Shown piece after piece: positions 34,648 to 44,700 of a stretch of DNA of 64,000 nt. The notes below the pieces were generated by a model. That model searched no databases. It was not told the DNA's origin and saw only the letters and a list, made by a program, of their open reading frames with translations. Every line of letters begins with the position of its first letter. Positions within the stretch are counted from its first letter, which is position 1. The DNA is taken from positions 1 to 64,000 of the forward strand of contig JAFVAT010000028.1 in the NCBI GenBank assembly GCA_017480385.1, in the 5' to 3' direction. Position numbers and translations under genes: made by a program. Source of the stretch: Alphaproteobacteria bacterium (GTDB lineage: Bacteria > Pseudomonadota > Alphaproteobacteria > CAAGCB01 > CAG-977).

Positions 34648-37162
34648 TTTCAATCGCCTTAAAATACGCTTCAACCGTCGGAAAAGCACCCGTTTTCGCC
34701 GCAGCCGCCTCCAGTTCTGCCGAAACCAGATAAACGGACGCATCGTCCCCCATGCGAGCCTTGAAATTCCGCGTAGAGGTCGTCAGCACGTTTCGCCTGC
34801 CCTGTACGCGTTCCTGATTGCCCATGCACAAAGAACACCCCGGCACTTCAATCCGCACGCCTCGATCCGACAAAGCATTCAAAACCTCATGCAGTCTGGC
34901 TTCAATCAGCCGTGTCGGAGGCGCCGCCCATGTTTCCGCTGCCAGTTTGTCCGCTCCCCGCGTAATGCGCTCAAACGCGGCAAAATCTTTTTCGCCCGAC
35001 ATACATGATCCGAGAAAGCAAAACTCCGCCGCCGTTCCGGCCAGTTCCGACAGCGGCTTTACATTGTCCGGCGTATGCGGGCAGGCAACGTACGGCTGAT
35101 CAATTTCAAAAAGATCGATGTCCAGCGTATAAGCATAAACAGCCTTTTCGTCTGCCGTCACCGCCTGCGGATTTTCGGCGTATTCCTCCAAAGCCCGCCT
35201 TCTGTTTTTCAAAACGCCGTTATTGTCATATCCGGCTTTGATCAGCTGATCTATAATCGGCAGCGAATGATCACGAACATACGCCGTTATAATTGCCGCG
35301 TTTTGCTCAAAATAAGCCGCCGCAGCGGACCGTTCCGCCGAAGCGTTTGTCATTTTAAACACATCGATCATTTCAAACGGCTTGCCCAACCGACGGAATT
35401 CAATAATCGTTCCTTCAAAAATATTTTTTCCGAAAAGCTTCTGCGCTTTATAGGGAATATAATTGACCAGATCGCGCACCGTAATGCCCGGTCTGAATTC
35501 ACCGGACAAGCGCACTAAAACGCTGTCGGGCACCGTTATTTCCGTTACGCCGGTTGCCGCAGCCTCCGCAATACCGCCGGATCCTAAAGGAAAGCTTAAA
35601 GCCGTCGGCGTACGCGTATGGGAATCTCCGCCGACGACAATCGTGTTCGGCACGACCAATTCGTTAAGCCACGAATGAATAATCCCGTCCCCCATATTCA
35701 GCGTGATTCCGCCGATCGAATGCATATAATCCGTCAGCTTTTTATTCGCCGCGATAACGGGTTCCGTTCTGAACCCCATAGCCGCATTATGGCACTGAGA
35801 CTGCAGCAGCAACGGCACGGCCAGCCTCATGGCGGCCAACGTTTCCTGCAATTCCTGCACGGTCATACCGCCCGTTGTATCCTGAGAAGCCGCCGTATCA
35901 ACTTTGGCATAAACGGTTTGACCGGCGGATACACTTTTAAGACCGGCAGCTTTAGCAATAATTTTTTGCGCCGCCGTCATCGGGCGATCTTCATTCGGCA
36001 CTTTATTTTCCGAATACGGCAAGGGATAGACCCGCCCTAAAATTTTCTGCGCCGCCGCTGTTAATATCCGTCCCATACGAAAATTTGTTGCCCCGCCGGC
36101 GCGCAGCATATCCAGTTCATTTTGAGTCAGAGGGATAAAATCCGCCGTTTTTTCCCCGCTTTCGGATAAAATTTGTCCCTTTTGCCAAAGGACGTGCACA
36201 ACCTGTCCTGTATGCAGCGCGTCAGTATTGGTACGAACAATGATTGATCCCATATCCTGCGCCGTTTTTGCAAAGATCGGTCCCAACACGCGACCGGCAA
36301 AAATCACGGCGCGCGTTTTTTTATCGGGCAAAAAGCGCGTATCTTCGTTTTCAATGCCGATATTCCATTCAACATTGTTCATACCGGATTTGCGTGAAGA
36401 GCTCGTTCCGATCCTGTCCGCCGCCATGGCTATGGGAATACCGGGATTCGCCGCTTTTAACGCATTCAATTCGTCCAAAAGCTCCTTGTTCATAAAGTAA
36501 TGCTTGCCATGAAAAGGAATATCCGTACGTGTATGCCCCCCTTTGGAATGAGACAGAAAATCAGTTGACGCTTCAATGTCATCAGGAATTTTGAAAACGA
36601 CCAGTTTTGTTTCCGCTTCAAAAGGCAAACGGCGGGAAAACCATTCGGCCTTTGCCCAAGCCTCCAACAGTCCGGCCGCATATTTATTGCCCGCCCGCCA
36701 AAGCCGCGCAACGTCCGTAACCGCTTGGTGGATCAATACCAGCCCGGACAAAACTTCAGCCGCTTTTGAGGCCGTTTCTTCCTTGGTCAGAAGGGTAATC
36801 AGGACGGGAATATTTTGGCCGCCTTTCATATACCCCAGCTGTTCAACAGCCTGATCGGCGCTCAATCCCTGCACGCCGGTTTTGCCCAAAGCGACACGTT
36901 CCAAAAACTCCGCCTTGATTTTTGCGGCCTCTCCCGTTCCTGCCGGCACACGGTTCAACAGCAAAGACAGGACCTTATCCGTCTGTCTGCCCTTTTCCAG
37001 CAGTTCAACACACGCGGTGGTTTGTTCGGCGTTTAAAGGCGGCAAAGGCAGTCCATCCTGTTTTCTGGACAGCGTTCCGTCTTCAATATGTTTAGAATCA
37101 AAGGGCAGAGGTTTTTCATAGGCAGCCTCATAAGCCTGCAAGATTTCTTCAGCAGTCATCAT
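34640..37162 (-). CDS. acnB: Aconitate hydratase B
   Basis: 840-residue iron-sulfur enzyme that isomerises citrate and isocitrate. The AcnB-type N-terminal helical (HEAT-like) domain is present: LPPLNAEQTTACVELLEKGR, then AVEQLGYMKGGQNIPVLITL. The catalytic region includes QDTTGGMTVQEL, VVGGDSHTRTP and GSGGIAEAAATG. The [4Fe-4S] ligands lie in FLGSCMSG and GCSLCMGNQERVQGRRNVLTTSTRNF. Two ATG codons occur in tandem at the start (37162 and 37159). It follows the upstream lipoprotein gene by 10 bp and overlaps the dehydrogenase gene by 8 bp. Confidence 0.94.
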   Translation of the reverse strand: MMTAEEILQAYEAAYEKPLPFDSKHIEDGTLSRKQDGLPLPPLNAEQTTACVELLEKGRQTDKVLSLLLNRVPAGTGEAAKIKAEFLERVALGKTGVQGLSADQAVEQLGYMKGGQNIPVLITLLTKEETASKAAEVLSGLVLIHQAVTDVARLWRAGNKYAAGLLEAWAKAEWFSRRLPFEAETKLVVFKIPDDIEASTDFLSHSKGGHTRTDIPFHGKHYFMNKELLDELNALKAANPGIPIAMAADRIGTSSSRKSGMNNVEWNIGIENEDTRFLPDKKTRAVIFAGRVLGPIFAKTAQDMGSIIVRTNTDALHTGQVVHVLWQKGQILSESGEKTADFIPLTQNELDMLRAGGATNFRMGRILTAAAQKILGRVYPLPYSENKVPNEDRPMTAAQKIIAKAAGLKSVSAGQTVYAKVDTAASQDTTGGMTVQELQETLAAMRLAVPLLLQSQCHNAAMGFRTEPVIAANKKLTDYMHSIGGITLNMGDGIIHSWLNELVVPNTIVVGGDSHTRTPTALSFPLGSGGIAEAAATGVTEITVPDSVLVRLSGEFRPGITVRDLVNYIPYKAQKLFGKNIFEGTIIEFRRLGKPFEMIDVFKMTNASAERSAAAAYFEQNAAIITAYVRDHSLPIIDQLIKAGYDNNGVLKNRRRALEEYAENPQAVTADEKAVYAYTLDIDLFEIDQPYVACPHTPDNVKPLSELAGTAAEFCFLGSCMSGEKDFAAFERITRGADKLAAETWAAPPTRLIEARLHEVLNALSDRGVRIEVPGCSLCMGNQERVQGRRNVLTTSTRNFKARMGDDASVYLVSAELEAAAAKTGAFPTVEAYFKAIENG

Positions 37163-37172
37163 AAGCCTTTAT

Positions 37173-37598
37173 TCAGGGAAGAATTAAACCATATAACGCC
37201 GGCTCCGGCATGCGGATCAGCTTTAGTCCGTTTTCGTCTTTGCTGAAAGTCAAAACGGTTTCTCCGCTTTGGTTATCAATACCGTATCGTGGGGAACGGG
37301 CCGTTCTGAAAAAATAAACGGAAGCGTTGTACACACCGGTCTGTTCATCGATCAGCGTTTGAAAAACCGAAGTTCTGTAATCCACCTCTGTAAAGCCGGC
37401 AAAATCATTTTCCACAGCAATCTGCAAGTTATTCCTGCTGCCCTCGTATTCCGGGCTGACAAAGCTCATAAAGGCATCAAGGTCTTTGTCCTTATACGCC
37501 TGATTCATCTGATGCAGCGTCCGGCCAACTTCGGAGGACGGATCGATCAGAGCACAGCCGGACAGCAAAACGAAAAACAAAAGCGCCAAAAGTTTCAT
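37173..37598 (-). CDS. Small lipoprotein of unknown function
   Basis: 141 residues from the ATG at 37598, preceded by AAAGGAG. The signal peptide MKLLALLFFVLLSGC ends in a lipobox (LLSGC), so a lipidated periplasmic or outer-membrane protein is expected. The mature part (AYKDKDLDAFMSFVSPEYEG and a C-terminal beta stretch) resembles the NTF2-like/SnoaL fold, but this is tentative. It sits 10 bp upstream of acnB and 25 bp after a second lipoprotein gene, in the same operon. Confidence 0.75.
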   Translation of the reverse strand: MKLLALLFFVLLSGCALIDPSSEVGRTLHQMNQAYKDKDLDAFMSFVSPEYEGSRNNLQIAVENDFAGFTEVDYRTSVFQTLIDEQTGVYNASVYFFRTARSPRYGIDNQSGETVLTFSKDENGLKLIRMPEPALYGLILP

Positions 37599-37623
37599 AC
37601 GAACTCCTTTCAAATGGTGCGTC

Positions 37624-38304
37624 TTACTGCGCGGTGGGGTTTTTCTGTGCCTCGGCGAAATTATGCAGCGCAGTCATTACCGTACGCGTGAAGACGCCAT
37701 GCTTTTTGTTGATTTCCGCCTGCATTGATTTGGGATAAGTATAGCGGATCCGCACATAGGACATCAGGTCCTTGTTCGCGCCTAAAACCAGCAAAGATTT
37801 TTTAGCCTCCTCACGCTGAGAAAACTGCACGTCCGCCTCCAGCACCTGATATTTCACGGTCAGCCAGCGAAATTCGCGCGGCTTTTTTGCCCCGATTTTA
37901 ACGTTTGCATACAATCCGGAATCCTGCAAAGACTGAAATTCCTGCAAATGTTTGTCCATCAACGCTTCCATTAAAGAATCCGTTTCCTCGGACACGCCGA
38001 AATTCTGATTATTGTAAACAAAGACCGTTGCGACGATATCATCTGCCGCATACACTCGCGTAAAGCCGGCGCCACGTTGATTTTTTTCACGATCGGCAAC
38101 GGGATCCGAAGATTTAAGACCGGCGATTTCATCGGGCAAAGCTTCGGTCACATTTTTTTGTGTTTCAACCACAGCCGCCTGAACCCGATCCGTCAGGGAC
38201 AGTCTGACCGGTGCGGGCACTGCTGCCGGCGGTTCCGTTTGACCGGTTGTCACGCATGATGTCAAAAAGCAAAGCATCGCACAAATTTTCAAAGCCGTTT
38301 TCAT
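37624..38304 (-). CDS. Lipoprotein of unknown function
   Basis: 226 residues from the ATG at 38304, which follows AGGAGGGAGGACAAG. MKTALKICAMLCFLTSC is a lipoprotein signal peptide with Cys17 as the lipidation site, followed by a Pro-rich stretch. The mature domain has no recognised family; it is soluble with alternating beta and helix (VYAADDIVATVFVYNN, DSLMEALMDKHLQEFQ). First gene of the long operon that continues with a second lipoprotein, acnB and the other TCA genes. Confidence 0.75.
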   Translation of the reverse strand: MKTALKICAMLCFLTSCVTTGQTEPPAAVPAPVRLSLTDRVQAAVVETQKNVTEALPDEIAGLKSSDPVADREKNQRGAGFTRVYAADDIVATVFVYNNQNFGVSEETDSLMEALMDKHLQEFQSLQDSGLYANVKIGAKKPREFRWLTVKYQVLEADVQFSQREEAKKSLLVLGANKDLMSYVRIRYTYPKSMQAEINKKHGVFTRTVMTALHNFAEAQKNPTAQ

Positions 38305-38336
38305 CTTGTCCTCCCTCCTGATTTTTAATTGACCGC

Positions 38337-38364
38337 ATTTTAACAAAAACGCCGTCAGAATCAA
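38337..38364 (-). promoter_or_regulatory. Sigma-70-type promoter of the lipoprotein/TCA operon
   Basis: TTGATT (38364-38359), a 16-bp spacer and TAAAAT (38342-38337) on the minus strand, 33 bp before the first ribosome-binding region and 10 bp after the U32-family gene ends. All eight downstream genes have short gaps or overlaps and no terminator until 28573-28612. Confidence 0.65.
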
Positions 38365-38373
38365 AGCCTTCTT

Positions 38374-39627
38374 TTAACTTTTCAGTTTTGCGCGCGCAAC
38401 CGTGAAAACAGGCAAATTTTCAGGCTTTACGTTCTTAAAAAAAGCGGTCGGAATAAAAATACTTTGCCCCGGACGGCCAGGAGAAAGGACCGGCACTTCT
38501 TTTCGGGCAAACCCGTCAATGATTTTAGGCAAAGTGACTGGCACGCTTTCAAAACGGTCCGGCGGCAGAAAGTACAATGTATCGCCGGCGGCGACTTTTT
38601 GATAAATAATTACCTCCGCTCCCTCTTTCGTCCAGGCGGAAACCACGCCGGCATTGCGCCAATCGCTCAAACTTTGCACCGTTTCATAATTTTGCGCTGC
38701 CGAATTCGGCACTCCGTTGAAAAAACCGGCGGTATATCCTCTGTTCTGCAATGTGTCCAACTCTGCCTGATACTTTTCAAAGCGCCAATTTTCGGGCTCC
38801 GCAAACCAATCATCAATCGCACGACGGTAAGCTCTGGCCGTCTGCGCGACATAATAAGGTGTTTTATTGCGCCCTTCGATTTTCAAAAGATCGATGCCCG
38901 CTTTTAAAATTCGATCCAAATACGGCATCAAACATAAATCTTTGGAATTAAGAATATAAGTGCCGCGATCGTCCTCTTCAATCGGCAGAAATTCGCCGGG
39001 ACGCTGCTCTTCTTCCAAATAAAGTTTGTATTTCCACCGGCAGGCATGAGCGCACTTGCCGCGATTGGCACTGCGTCCCGTCATAAAAGAAGAAAGCAGA
39101 CAGCGACCGGAATAACTCATGCACATAGCGCCGTGTATAAACATTTCAATTTTCATATCAGGCAACTTTTGCTTGATTTCGCAAATATCTTCAAACGGCG
39201 TTTCACGAGACAGCACGCATACTTTTGCCCCCAACGACCGCCAAAAATCAACGGTCAGCCAAGACCCGACATTAGCTTGGGTCGAAACGTGCAGAGGAAT
39301 ATCCGGCGCGTGTTCCTTCATAAACAAAAAGACGCCCGGATCGGAAATAATCAGCCCGTCCGGCCTTAACCGCCTGACTGTTCCGGCAAATTCGGTCAGC
39401 CGTTCAATATCGCTGTTTTTGGAAAAAAGATTGAGGGTCAAATAAACTTTTTTACCTTGTTCATGCGCCTGCCTCATGGCCTGCGCCAATGTATCCGGAT
39501 CAAATCCGTCCCCTGCCCGCAAAGACAAGGAAGGCAGCCCCGCATAAACGGCATCGGCTCCATATAAAAAAGCAGTTTGCATCGCTTCCGACGTGCCGGC
39601 GGGTAAAAGCAGTTCCGGTTTTTTCAT
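38374..39627 (-). CDS. trhP: U32 peptidase-family protein, tRNA hydroxylation type (TrhP/YegQ-like)
   Basis: 417 residues from the ATG at 39627. It matches the E. coli TrhP/YegQ pattern: KPELLLPAGTSEAMQTAFLY, DAVYAGLPSLSLRAGDGF, LHVSTQANVGSW, and the Cys-rich stretch MCMSYSGRCLLSSFMTGR followed by GKCAHACRWKYK. GTYILNSKDLCLMPYL and LLKIEGRNKTPYYVAQ follow. Those cysteines likely bind an iron-sulfur cluster. The family makes 5-hydroxyuridine at tRNA position 34 using prephenate. It begins 11 bp after pbpC and is the last gene of the A2M-pbpC operon. Confidence 0.85.
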   Translation of the reverse strand: MKKPELLLPAGTSEAMQTAFLYGADAVYAGLPSLSLRAGDGFDPDTLAQAMRQAHEQGKKVYLTLNLFSKNSDIERLTEFAGTVRRLRPDGLIISDPGVFLFMKEHAPDIPLHVSTQANVGSWLTVDFWRSLGAKVCVLSRETPFEDICEIKQKLPDMKIEMFIHGAMCMSYSGRCLLSSFMTGRSANRGKCAHACRWKYKLYLEEEQRPGEFLPIEEDDRGTYILNSKDLCLMPYLDRILKAGIDLLKIEGRNKTPYYVAQTARAYRRAIDDWFAEPENWRFEKYQAELDTLQNRGYTAGFFNGVPNSAAQNYETVQSLSDWRNAGVVSAWTKEGAEVIIYQKVAAGDTLYFLPPDRFESVPVTLPKIIDGFARKEVPVLSPGRPGQSIFIPTAFFKNVKPENLPVFTVARAKLKS

Positions 39628-39638
39628 GACATTTTCCT

Positions 39639-41750
39639 TTAACGCACAATCAAAGTCTGTTCGGGCTGAGCGGCAGTCTTGCCGTTTTCCGATCTGAATT
39701 CTGCCTGTACTGTATGACGTCCGCGTTCGATAGGCCAGAAAAAAGTATTTTCCGTTCCCCGAAACGCTTCTTCGCCGTCCACCCGCCATACGACCACCGC
39801 CCCCTTTGGCACACACGACACGGAAAAGGGGTATTGCTGATACGCGCGGGGAATCCGCGGATCAATCGCCAGCATCACACCGTTTTCAGGAGAAACGACC
39901 ACGCAATCAGACGGTTCGGACAAGTAAGTTTCTTTGACAGCCGGATCAAAGTATTCCGTTTTTCCGTCAACAGTTCTTTTTTCCAATTCGGGCGACAGCT
40001 CCAAAGCTCCCGATGTCCGCATTTTATTCAGCTCGGTAAAAATCGACCGCAGCAGCAAGGCCGGCCCGGCGGCTCCAGTCACATTGTTCATCGGCTCATA
40101 GCTGAGATTGCCGAACCACACGCCCGCGGCAAAATCCCGATTGTATCCCATGGCCCAAGCGTCTCTGTAATTTGTAGAGGTCCCTGTTTTTACGGCCGTC
40201 TGCACCGGAAAATTCAAAACGCTGTCCGTGCCGAATTCCAACTGTCTTGCCAGCGGATCGGACAGAATATGTCCGATCAAAGTCGCTGCCGTTTCGGGCA
40301 AAACGCGCCGTTCCTTAAAACTTTCCTGTCCCGCATACACCCTTAACGGTTTGAATATCCCGCCGTTTGCCAGCATCAGATAAGCCTGCGTCAATTCAAA
40401 CAAAGTTACTTCCGCATTGCCCAGAGCCAATCCTTCCCTGTAAAAATCCGCCGGCTTGTCAAAATGAGCAAAACCCAGCTGTTTTAAAAAATCGTAATAC
40501 ATTTGAAATCCGATGAATTCGATTGTCTTCAAAGCGGGAATGTTCAATGAATTGCCCAGGGCCTGCCGCAGCGTGACATCGCCGTAATGGCTTCGGCTGT
40601 AATTTTTAAAGTGGTGTACCCCCTGCCCGACCGCACGGGCAAAGGGGGCATCTTTGATTTTTGTCGCTGCAGTCATGCCCTTGGTCAGCGCTAAAGCATA
40701 CAATAAAGGTTTTTGAGCGGAAGCCGGCTGTCGGGGTGCCAAGACGGCATTGATCGCTTGGGTGGCTGGATCAAGGGTTTCCGATACCCATGCCAGAATT
40801 TCCCCCGTGTGCCGATCCGCTATTAAAACGGCGGCATTTGACACTTGACGATATCGCAATTCTTTCAGCCGCTGACGGGTCATCTCCGATATTTTTTTTT
40901 GCAAAAAAACGTCCAGAGTTGTTTCAGCCGCCTTGCCCGCCGCGGGATTTACAGAACGCACATATTCCAAAAAATGCGGTGCCTGAACCGTCAAAGTAGG
41001 CGGGGACAAGATCAGCTGTTCCGACAAAGCCTGATTAAACTCCTTTTCACTGATCAGGCCCTGTTCAAAAAACAAACGCAGCTGCCGGTCAATCAAGCCA
41101 TTCATCTTGTCCGCTGAACGGTACAAATCAAACGAGGTCGGGGCCCGCACCAAAACAATCAATGCTGTCATTTCCCTAAGACTTAACCTGTCCGGCGTTT
41201 TGGAAAAATAAAAGCGCGCCGCCTGTTTTATCCCGCGCCTGTTTGCCGCGTAAGGAACCTGGTTCAAGTAAAATTCCAAAATGTCATTTTTTAAGAAGCG
41301 ATTTTCCAAACGCCGCGCATCAATCGTTTCCAGCAGCTTGGAAAAAAACGTACGTTTGCGGGGAATAATCATGCGTACGACCTGTTCGCTCAAAGAACTG
41401 GCCCCGCGTACGATTTTTCCGGCCCGAACATTTTGCCACAACGCCGAAAAGCGCGCCTTCCAGTCAATACCCGAATGATCGTAAAAATTTTTGTCCTCCG
41501 CAGCGATAAACAGCCTGATCAAAACCGACGGCATTTCATACAGGGCCATAACGTCGCGCACATTCCAATAATTTTGATAGGAGACATTCAAGGGCTCGCC
41601 TTCGCGATCGACGAACTGAATCCTATCCGCCCGCGCCGTCAAATCGGTTAACGCGTTCGGCAATTCGCCCCGCATCATGCCGACTCCCATCCCCGCCGCC
41701 AAAATAATACAGGCGCAGACAACCGCCGTTTTTTTCAAACTAGGGCGCAA
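39639..41750 (-). CDS. pbpC: Penicillin-binding protein 1C
   Basis: 703-residue bifunctional class A PBP. It has a signal anchor (about residues 5-25), a GT51 glycosyltransferase domain (FIAAEDKNFYDHSGIDWKAR with catalytic Glu; GASSLSEQVVRMI), and a transpeptidase domain (active Ser in SAQKPLLYALAL; KTGTSTNYRDAWAMGYN). A BiPBP_C beta domain ends the protein. PbpC normally pairs with alpha-2-macroglobulin, as here. No ATG lies near the expected N-terminus. A TTG at 41750 (10-bp overlap with the upstream gene) or one at 41738 is used, both without a clear ribosome-binding site, so translation probably depends on coupling. Confidence 0.93.
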   Translation of the reverse strand: MRPSLKKTAVVCACIILAAGMGVGMMRGELPNALTDLTARADRIQFVDREGEPLNVSYQNYWNVRDVMALYEMPSVLIRLFIAAEDKNFYDHSGIDWKARFSALWQNVRAGKIVRGASSLSEQVVRMIIPRKRTFFSKLLETIDARRLENRFLKNDILEFYLNQVPYAANRRGIKQAARFYFSKTPDRLSLREMTALIVLVRAPTSFDLYRSADKMNGLIDRQLRLFFEQGLISEKEFNQALSEQLILSPPTLTVQAPHFLEYVRSVNPAAGKAAETTLDVFLQKKISEMTRQRLKELRYRQVSNAAVLIADRHTGEILAWVSETLDPATQAINAVLAPRQPASAQKPLLYALALTKGMTAATKIKDAPFARAVGQGVHHFKNYSRSHYGDVTLRQALGNSLNIPALKTIEFIGFQMYYDFLKQLGFAHFDKPADFYREGLALGNAEVTLFELTQAYLMLANGGIFKPLRVYAGQESFKERRVLPETAATLIGHILSDPLARQLEFGTDSVLNFPVQTAVKTGTSTNYRDAWAMGYNRDFAAGVWFGNLSYEPMNNVTGAAGPALLLRSIFTELNKMRTSGALELSPELEKRTVDGKTEYFDPAVKETYLSEPSDCVVVSPENGVMLAIDPRIPRAYQQYPFSVSCVPKGAVVVWRVDGEEAFRGTENTFFWPIERGRHTVQAEFRSENGKTAAQPEQTLIVR

Positions 41751-44700
41751 CGTTGACCGTATCCGAACTTGTCAGCCCAAAAACGTCGGGCATATACATC
41801 GCTTCCGCTTTAGCCGGAAAAGCCGTAAACGTGCCGTCAGCCACCACTTGCGCCGCATAAGAAATTTCATGCGTTCCGGCGGGCAGGATCTCTGCATAAA
41901 ACCCGACAGCCGTCCGTCCGATGTCCTTATAACCGAAGGCCCCCGTCGTTCCCGTTTTTTCCTGATCCGTCTTTGAAGCCGTCGCCAGCAAAGAATTGAC
42001 CGGTTCAAATGCGCCGGCGACCGGATCTTTGAGCGCAACAAAATACAGCGTAACCGGATTAGTAACCGTCAGTTCCACCCTGACCAGATCACCGCGTTTC
42101 AAAACCGTCTTGTTTGTCACGGGAACAAATGTGCCGTTCTGTTCAACCGACAAACGCCGCGACACCTCCAATCCGGCATTAACCTCTTTCGTTAAATCAG
42201 ACGGATAAGACAAAAGCGTCGAATAATAATACCGCCCCCGTCCCAACGCCGCGATTTCCGCCGTTGTTTCCTCTCCCGCCGTTTCGGGCGGCAAGACCGT
42301 CTCGGCCATAACAGGCTTATCGGCTCTGGAATGGAAAGAAGCCGAAAACAGTTCCGTTGTTCCGAACAGCCCTTCGATCGTCAAATCTGGATTTTGCGAT
42401 TCTGCCTTGGCCGCGTATTGCCTGACTGCCATCATACAGAACGCATTGGCCTGCGTATTGATCCAGGCTCCGTTTCTTAACCGCAGAGAATAAGCCCCGC
42501 GCACTAAAGCTTCCGCTTTAGCCGAATCGGTTTGAACAGCGGCGGCAAGCACGGCGCAGGTCGTTTTGGCCGGCGAAGACAGCAAACCGTATGGCCGGTT
42601 TTTCTCCTCTTTAAAAATCAGGCTGCCCGACGTTTCGTAGGAAAGGTTATATAACTCTTTCAAAACAGCCTTATTTTCGGGTTTCAGCTGTAAATACAAT
42701 GCCTTGTCAAAGGCGCTCATCATCGGTAGATCCCGATCGAACACATTGATATCCGCTGCCGAAATCAGTTTCCTTTCCTTTAAAAAACCGGCTGAAAGCA
42801 GACGGGCGGTCAAAACCGTTTTCGGATCAATCCCCTGATCCGTCCGCTTAAAGAAGGCCAGCAGATACTGCGCCAGCTTATCCTGCACCTGCGAAGGAAT
42901 TTCATATCCCTGATGTGCCAAATACCTGAATACATAGGCCGTATATGCCGACAAATACGGGCTGACAAAAACGTTTTTCGGCTCAAAATAAGCCATGCCG
43001 CCGTTTTCCGCCTGATACGAAGGCGCTTTTGCCAAGATTTCCCGAACAAAATCCGCCGCCTCCGACCATAGATCATCAGACCAGACGGACTTTTTTTCCG
43101 CCGTATAAACAGCGGCAGCAACCGCCCGGCTTAACTTTTGTTCCCAACAGGGATACGGATAATCTCGCATTGCTTCGACACTGCCCCTTAACCCGCTCAG
43201 AATACTCGGCGCGGCAGACAGGAAAAAGCGCCCGCCGTACGTTTTCACCCCCTGAGGCACAACGACGGGAATCACAGTTGATTGTCCGTCGGCACTGCCG
43301 AATAAAGCAGCCGTTTCAAACGTCGTTAAATTCAATACGGGTACCGTCTGCTTTACGCCGTCCTGTTCCGTGCCGTCTGCAGCCTTAAATGTCAGCGTTA
43401 TTGCGCCGGAAACGTCTGCCGGAGAAAGAACGGCCCGGACGGGATCAAAATAAACCGTCTGACGCTCAAAGGGCTTCAGCATAATTTCTTTTGTCAAAGA
43501 TGCCGGCTGAGCCGCGGCCCCTTTGATTTGTACGGAAACGGAAACGCTTGTTTCCTTATCCGTCCTGTTCAAGACGGAAGCTCCCGGCACAAATGTATCG
43601 TTTGCCCGAACCTGATTGGGCAGCAAAGCCCGAACTTCCAAGGGCTGTGTGACATTGAACCGCCCCTCACCCATGCCTGAAAACCGTTCCGGCGTAACGG
43701 CAACCGCAATGATGCGCCACCCCGTCAGATTATCCGGCAGAGTCATTTCAAAAGCTCCTTTGCCGTTTTTATCCAACTTGACCGACGGATTGAAATAGCC
43801 GACAAATTTGAAAACGTCCCGCACGGCAAAATCCGATCCGCCGTCACCGCCCTGATTGGCCCCTTTCTTTTCAATATTCTGCCTGCCGATCAGCTGCTCG
43901 ATCAGGCTGAACGTCCGCACGTCCAGATTCCCCAACTTGTTCAGGCTCTCGTACGGATCAAAGCCCTTCACGCCGTTTGGCAGCAATGACAAAACAGCTT
44001 CGTCCAGCACAATAACGGCGGCTTCAACAGGCTGTTTTGCTTGATTCGGCAAAGCGGCGGTTATCACCGCCCTGACTTTTTGGCCCGGACGGTAATCCTG
44101 TTTTTCCGGTTCGACGGAAACGGTGATCCGACGGGAATCATCTAAAACGGGGACCTTCAAATATCCCGTCCATTGAGCCGGCTTGCCCAAATCAACCGTG
44201 CCTTCGACAGGTTTGTCAGCCCGCGGCGAAAAAACGGAAACCGAAACGTAAACGCCGGGAAAGAACTCCGATGTCACGGGAATTTTGATCTGTTCCACCG
44301 AATTTTCCAAAGGACGCACGAAAGAATCCAGCACGCCGTAACGTTCAACCGTCACCAACGCCTGCGCGCCCGGCATAGGATTTTCAACAGTCAAAAGGAT
44401 TTCATCACCAACCTTATAATCGTTTTTATCCGGCGTCATTTTCAGCTTGTTTTCGTCCGAAGCCCACGGCACATAATCCGGTCCTTCGACATAAAACCAA
44501 ATTTGCGCCGAATGACCATCCATTGCCGCTGTGGCCAGATACAACCCGCTTTTATCCGGCACAAAAGAGCATTTTTGCGGTTCAACGGCACTGATGCCCA
44601 TACATTCGCCAACCTTCTGCTCTTGAGAGACATACTTCATCAAATACGCATTGCCCGCCGATTTTTCACGCACCAGCTTGTTTTCCGTCCGCGCGAAAGA

